A DNA stretch of 36,951 nucleotides from JBGYPP01 sp041838515 (GTDB lineage: Bacteria; Bacillota; Clostridia; Lachnospirales; Lachnospiraceae), in contig JBGYPP010000038.1 in NCBI GenBank assembly GCA_041838515.1, forward strand, positions 1-36,951, in the 5' to 3' direction. The notes under the pieces were generated by a model. That model had not been told where the DNA came from. It worked only from the letters and a program-made list of their open reading frames with translations, and did no database searches. Below, piece by piece: positions 33,382-36,951 of this stretch (within the stretch, counting starts at the first letter, position 1; every line of letters starts with the position of its first letter). The position numbers were made by a program, and so were the translations under genes.

Positions 33382-33409
33382 GCAAAGCCCCGAGGCTGTC
33401 ACCCGGGGC
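33382..33409 (-). terminator. Stem-loop after the large charged membrane protein gene
   Basis: Minus-strand stem GCCCCG/CGGGGC with an 11-base loop followed by only TTTG. Weak terminator; some read-through into ung is possible. Confidence 0.5.
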
Positions 33410-33422
33410 CTTGACTGATCCC

Positions 33423-35147
33423 TTATTCCAAGTACACTGTAGCAGGAGCCAAGGATTCCTCCGGCAGGGCATCCTCCATGTCTGAGGTCAATTCCACCGA
33501 GGGCAGCTGCACTTCTGCCCCCTCCTCTGCCGGCGTCAGGCCATACTCCGCCAGGTACTGGGCGTCCTTCTCCAAAATCCTATATATGGCCAAGGTATAG
33601 GCATTGTCATCCTCTATGGCCGCCACGGCCTGGGCGCCTGCCTCCTCCAGTCCATAGACAGAGCGAAGCAGCTCCAGAATCTGCGCATAACTCTGCCCCA
33701 CCTCCTCCGAGGCATTCCACAGGGCCGCATCCTCGGCTATGGACGGATACATCGCCACGGTCTGCACCAGAGAATCCAGAGCCTCCATCTGTTGGCCCTG
33801 TCCCAGCAGCCAGTGGTATCTGTCCACCTTGAGCTGCATACGCAATATAGCCTGGGATTTGTTGAACATGACCTCCTGGCTGCCGCTTAGCTTCTTGCCG
33901 TACAAGCTTTGATAGCTGGTCTGGTAATCCCCTGCATAAAAAGCCTTAGCGGCCTGCCGCTTAATCAGCAAATCCGTACCCACTGTCACAAAAAAAAGCA
34001 AAAAGAATGCCAAAGATGCATGAACCAAGACCACCAGGGCTATGCGTTTTATGGATACCTGTTTGGCCTTTTCCTCCGGACTCAGCTCCTTTATGGGCTT
34101 TTCCTTTTTGGGCTTGGGCTCTTTTTTTGGCTTGGGCTCCTTTTTGCGGAGCTGCTTTTCCTCCTTATCCTTGGACTTCTTCTTATCCGCCTCCTCTTTC
34201 TCGTCCTTTTTCTTGATTTCCTCCAAAATGGACAGGTTCTCATCGGACAGGGATAAGGACTGCTCCTCCGGCGTTCCCTCTTCCTCTTCTCCGCCTATTT
34301 CATCAAAGAAGAAGCTGGCAAGCCTGGCGAAGAACCCCGGCTTCTTTCCCTCGGCCTGCTCTTCATGGCTGCCAATAACTGCTTCCAACTGCCTGTCTAT
34401 ATCCAAAACTTCGGGGGTGGGCAAATCTCCAACCCCCTGCTCTTCCAGCCCGGCCGACTCGGCAATATCGCCAACCTCAGCCTCCGGGATGCCATCTAAG
34501 ACCTGGACTGCCTCCTCCAAGGCGCCGTCTGCACCCGCGCCCTGCAGCATGGCCAATCCCTGCTCCTCTAAGGCATCCAAGGAAAAACCGCCCGAAGATG
34601 CTCCGGTTTGCCCCTCCTCCGCCACTGGGCTTTCAACCACCGCCTTCTCAGCCAGCTCCTCCGCCTCCGGCACAGCTGCCGGACCTTTCTTTTTGAAGAA
34701 TCCGAACAAACCCTTCTTCTCACCGGTTTGATCCGGCGTGCCAGCTTTGGACCCTCCCTTCGATTTGGCCATTTCCTTCGCTTTTGCCTTGGCAAGCTTG
34801 GCCGCTTCTTTTTCCGCCTGCTTTTTTGCCTTCTTCTCCGCCTTTTCCCTGGCCTTTTTCTCCTTGGGACTTAACGGGGCTTCCTCCGGCTCTGGAGATG
34901 GAGGCTCCACATCCGGCTCAATACGCTCCTGCTTTTCTGATTTTTCTAATAATTCGCCTATTTCTTGCACACGAGAGTCATTATCCCCTTTGAGCAGGTT
35001 CTCCAGAGCCTGATCATCCAACTGAGGCTCCTTCTTCTCCTCCACCCGGGAGGCGGCCGCCAAGAGGGCATCCATATCGCTCATATCCAAACTGTCCAAA
35101 TCACTAATGGACTGTCTGCCCTCTAAGACTCTCTCCTTTTCATCCAT
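33423..35147 (-). CDS. Large charged single-helix membrane protein next to cheV, unknown function
   Basis: A 574-residue protein. The first 360 residues are cytosolic, highly charged and of low complexity, with a Lys/Glu/Ala helical block (about 90-130), acidic stretches and Lys/Pro repeats (KKEPKPKKEPKPKKEKP about 340-356). One membrane helix follows (about 370-393), then an extracytoplasmic helical domain of 180 residues that looks TPR-like (AAKAFYAGDYQTSYQSLYGK). N-terminal motifs DMDALLAAASRVEE and DDQALENLLKGDNDSR resemble short linear interaction motifs. No family is recognised. It starts 38 bases after the cheV stop, so it shares its transcript and may act at the same pole or signalling complex; that is inference. 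Confidence 0.75.
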   Translation of the reverse strand: MDEKERVLEGRQSISDLDSLDMSDMDALLAAASRVEEKKEPQLDDQALENLLKGDNDSRVQEIGELLEKSEKQERIEPDVEPPSPEPEEAPLSPKEKKAREKAEKKAKKQAEKEAAKLAKAKAKEMAKSKGGSKAGTPDQTGEKKGLFGFFKKKGPAAVPEAEELAEKAVVESPVAEEGQTGASSGGFSLDALEEQGLAMLQGAGADGALEEAVQVLDGIPEAEVGDIAESAGLEEQGVGDLPTPEVLDIDRQLEAVIGSHEEQAEGKKPGFFARLASFFFDEIGGEEEEGTPEEQSLSLSDENLSILEEIKKKDEKEEADKKKSKDKEEKQLRKKEPKPKKEPKPKKEKPIKELSPEEKAKQVSIKRIALVVLVHASLAFFLLFFVTVGTDLLIKRQAAKAFYAGDYQTSYQSLYGKKLSGSQEVMFNKSQAILRMQLKVDRYHWLLGQGQQMEALDSLVQTVAMYPSIAEDAALWNASEEVGQSYAQILELLRSVYGLEEAGAQAVAAIEDDNAYTLAIYRILEKDAQYLAEYGLTPAEEGAEVQLPSVELTSDMEDALPEESLAPATVYLE

Positions 35148-35185
35148 GCTTTGCTCCCGCTCCTAAGATTTATTCCACCGCCATT

Positions 35186-36094
35186 TTATTGCAAATGGTA
35201 TCTCGTAATCAATTCATCCACGGTTTTTACCAGATTGCCTATCTCCGGCTTGGACAGCTGTGCATTAGCCCCCAGAGCCTCACCCTTGCGGCGCATCTCA
35301 TCATTCACCAAGGAGGAGAATATGATTACCGGTATGTGAGAGGTTTCCGGCGTGGTCTTGATCAGCTTGGTCAGCCTGTGGCCATCCATCTCCGGCATCT
35401 CTATATCCGTGATAATGCACTTTACCGTTTCATCCAGCTCTCCGGCCTCCAGAGCATCCATAACCGCATCGTAGGCCTCCTGGCCATTCTGAGTATGGGT
35501 CAAATTGTCATAACCGGCTTGCTTGAGGGAGTTCACGATCAGCTTGTTCAACAGAGGCGAGTCCTCCGCTATGAGTATGGGCACGTCGGAACGCTTGCGC
35601 TTGCCCTCATCCGGCAAATCAGACATCTTCAAGCCCGTTTCCGGATTGATATCGCTGACTATCTTCTCAAAATCCAGGACTATGATCAGCTTGTCGTCTT
35701 TTTTGATTATGCCCGTGGCTATGCTCTCCTCCGGTATGGAGATAGTTACATCCGGCTTAATAATCTCTCTCCAGGATACGCGCCGGATTCCCAGCACGGC
35801 ATCCACATGAAAAGCTATATCCAATTTGTTAAAATTGGTGATGATAAACAGACCCTTGCCCTCACCCTGACCCCGTCCAAGACAGTTGCGAAGGTCAATG
35901 GCGGTAATCATAGTATCACGGGGCATAAATATGCCCTCTATGCTGGGATGGGCATTGGGTACGGGAGTCACCGATTGATAGGGGATAATCTCCCTTACCT
36001 TGGCCACGTTAATGCCATAGGAATGGTTGTCCAGGATAAATTCCAGAACCTCCAGCTCGTTAGTGCCTTGTTCCAATAATATCTTTGTATCCAT
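35186..36094 (-). CDS. cheV: CheV chemotaxis coupling protein
   Basis: A 302-residue adaptor joining receptors to the CheA kinase. The N-terminal CheW-like domain (about residues 1-160; NHSYGINVAKVREIIPYQSV, AFHVDAVLGIRRVSWREI) is followed by a receiver domain (about 175-300; VPILIAEDSPLLNKLIVNSL, phosphorylated Asp in CIITDIEMPEMDG, Lys in AQLSKPEIG). This fusion is diagnostic for CheV. I chose the second ATG, 6 bases after AGAGG; the first, 3 bases upstream, is also possible. It has its own promoter. Presence implies a motile or chemotactic host. Confidence 0.95.
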   Translation of the reverse strand: MDTKILLEQGTNELEVLEFILDNHSYGINVAKVREIIPYQSVTPVPNAHPSIEGIFMPRDTMITAIDLRNCLGRGQGEGKGLFIITNFNKLDIAFHVDAVLGIRRVSWREIIKPDVTISIPEESIATGIIKKDDKLIIVLDFEKIVSDINPETGLKMSDLPDEGKRKRSDVPILIAEDSPLLNKLIVNSLKQAGYDNLTHTQNGQEAYDAVMDALEAGELDETVKCIITDIEMPEMDGHRLTKLIKTTPETSHIPVIIFSSLVNDEMRRKGEALGANAQLSKPEIGNLVKTVDELITRYHLQ

Positions 36095-36131
36095 CATCCA
36101 CCTCTTTTACTATAGATTACGTGCCTTTACC

Positions 36132-36160
36132 ATTATAGCAATTTCATGGCAAAATGAAAA
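36132..36160 (-). promoter_or_regulatory. Sigma-A promoter of cheV
   Basis: Minus-strand extended -10 TGC-TATAAT (36132-36137) with a weak -35 TTTTCA (36155-36160), 17-base spacer. No sigma-D motif is seen. Confidence 0.65.
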
Positions 36161-36320
36161 CAAAAAATATACGATTTTGTAAAAACCCACAAAAAAGCTA
36201 TTGACCTCCTATCCGGATAATGCCTTGGAAAATCCGGCATCCGCTGTGTCCAAGGGACAGACCACCGGGTTTTTCTATATTTCTGCTATCCACCCCCATT
36301 ATACCGCTCAAAAAACACAA

Positions 36321-36490
36321 TAAACACTTCCCTGCAAGAGAAAACAAATTAAACACTTCCCTGCAAGAAAAAACAAATGAGGTTTTTTTCAGTGAGAAAA
36401 ACCCATAAAGATTTTCTTGCCAAACACTTCCCTGCAAGAAAAAACAAATAAGGTTTTTTCAGTAAGAAAAACCCATAAAGATTTTCTTGC
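36321..36490. repeat. Tandem 70/71-bp intergenic repeat
   Basis: Two near-identical copies (36350-36420 and 36421-36490) follow a truncated first copy (36321-36349). Each holds GCAAGAAAA ... TTTTCTTGC as an outer stem and GGTTTTT/AAAAACC as an inner hairpin. It lies between cheV and the rrn terminator. Copies elsewhere in the genome are likely for such a structured repeat. Confidence 0.85.
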
Positions 36491-36554
36491 TTTCCAAAAA
36501 AACCGCCTGGCTCTTATCCGGAACAAACCCATACACAACGCCCTTTTTGTGGGC

Positions 36555-36586
36555 AAAAAAAAACACAAAGCGCATACGCTCTGTGT
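36555..36586 (-). terminator. Terminator of the ribosomal RNA operon
   Basis: Minus-strand ACACAGAGCG-TATG-CGCTTTGTGT (one G-T wobble) followed by nine T residues, about 120 bases past the 23S 3' end. Confidence 0.9.
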
Positions 36587-36705
36587 CTAACTGCCTCACC
36601 CTTATGTTTTCCCATCAAACCCTCAAAACCGAACCAGGACACAACACCACCCCCCTGGGGGGGACGAGATCTGCCGAGATGCCAAAACATCTTATGTTCT
36701 GGCCT

Positions 36706-36951
36706 TTGGTCAAGCCCCCGACCGTTAGTGGGCGTCGGCTCCGCGCATTGCTGCGCTTCCACCCCGCCCCTATCTTCCTCGTGTTCTCCAAGGGGTCTTG
36801 GGGGACCTAAGTCCCCGCGGATGCCTCTCTTGGGGCGGGCTTCGCGCTTAGATGCCTTCAGCGCTTATCCCTACCGGGCTCGGCTACCCTGCCGTGGGCC
36901 TGGAGGCCCAGCAGGCGCACCGGCGGCCCGTCCGCCCCGGTCCTCTCGTAC
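36706..36951 (-). rRNA. rrl: 23S ribosomal RNA, 3' end (cut by window edge)
   Basis: The minus strand reads GTACGAGAGGACCGG at the window edge and continues to GCGCAGCAATGCGCGGAGCC, CCCACTAACGGTCGGGGGCTT and GACC, the conserved 3' end of 23S rRNA. The end is placed by analogy at about 36706-36708. The 119 bases from there to the terminator do not contain a 5S rRNA. Confidence 0.95.

Noticed and set aside
36198..36437. 79-codon minus-strand frame over the tandem repeats
   Set aside because: It is created by the repeat units, has no ribosome binding site and encodes repeat-derived sequence only.
36321..36490. CRISPR-like array
   Set aside because: Copies are directly adjacent without unique spacers and only two and a half units are present; no cas genes are nearby.
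36587..36705. Possible 5S rRNA after 23S, since the spacer has about the right length
   Set aside because: None of the conserved 5S stretches can be found on the minus strand and the spacer reads like a post-23S leader with short hairpins.

Overview
This window looks like a chromosomal segment from a GC-rich, probably motile anaerobic Firmicute of class Clostridia, most likely Lachnospiraceae-like. Support for this: sigma-A type promoters with AT-rich boxes, strong GGAGG ribosome binding sites, a YerC/YecD TrpR-like regulator near a PcrA-type helicase, a DUF4317 protein, CheV, a clostridial-style tmRNA tag (AEDNLALAA) and a B12 riboswitch. The genus cannot be told by reading alone. Nearly all genes are on the minus strand; only the DUF4317 gene and yerC are on the plus strand.

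Layout, in plus-strand order. 1-190: the edge of an insertion sequence (start of a transposase, a hairpin over its ribosome binding site, and a long terminal palindrome). 247-3589: a cobalt importer operon cbiQ-cbiO-cbiM-cbiN with its own promoter, a cobalamin riboswitch and a terminator switch. 3671-4904: two small membrane proteins of unknown function. 5095-14790: seven tightly packed genes (an ABC-2 type exporter of one ATPase and two permeases, a 600-residue orphan membrane protein, a TPM-domain protein, a double zinc-ribbon protein and a small DUF6935-like protein), preceded by a 781-residue lipoprotein with a solute-binding C-terminal half. 14995-18839: lipoprotein, membrane-anchored solute-binding protein and a membrane-tethered LuxR-type regulator, with a good promoter inside the end of the preceding histidine kinase gene. 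18817-21591: a two-component system and a small membrane protein.

21615-22074 holds the tmRNA gene ssrA with promoter and terminator. 22118-23350 is the DUF4317 gene. 23402-24854 is a sodium-coupled NSS/SNF transporter. 24856-28290 carries a PcrA/UvrD helicase and an EAL-domain protein, divergent from yerC. 28867-29971 encodes a degenerate LytM/M23 protein with a 12-bp tandem repeat. 30119-32476 pairs an LD-carboxypeptidase with a diaminopimelate decarboxylase-like enzyme. 32671-33409 is uracil-DNA glycosylase. 33423-36160 pairs a large charged membrane protein with cheV. 36321-36951 has tandem 71-bp repeats, an rrn terminator and the 3' end of 23S rRNA, with no 5S rRNA between them.

The best candidate for an undescribed system is 5095-18839: two solute-binding proteins without importer permeases, one of them fused to a propeller-like domain, around a membrane-bound LuxR regulator, followed by an exporter module with orphan partners. 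A plausible reading is extracellular ligand sensing coupled to control of an export or cell-surface maturation module. That is inference from gene order and domain content.
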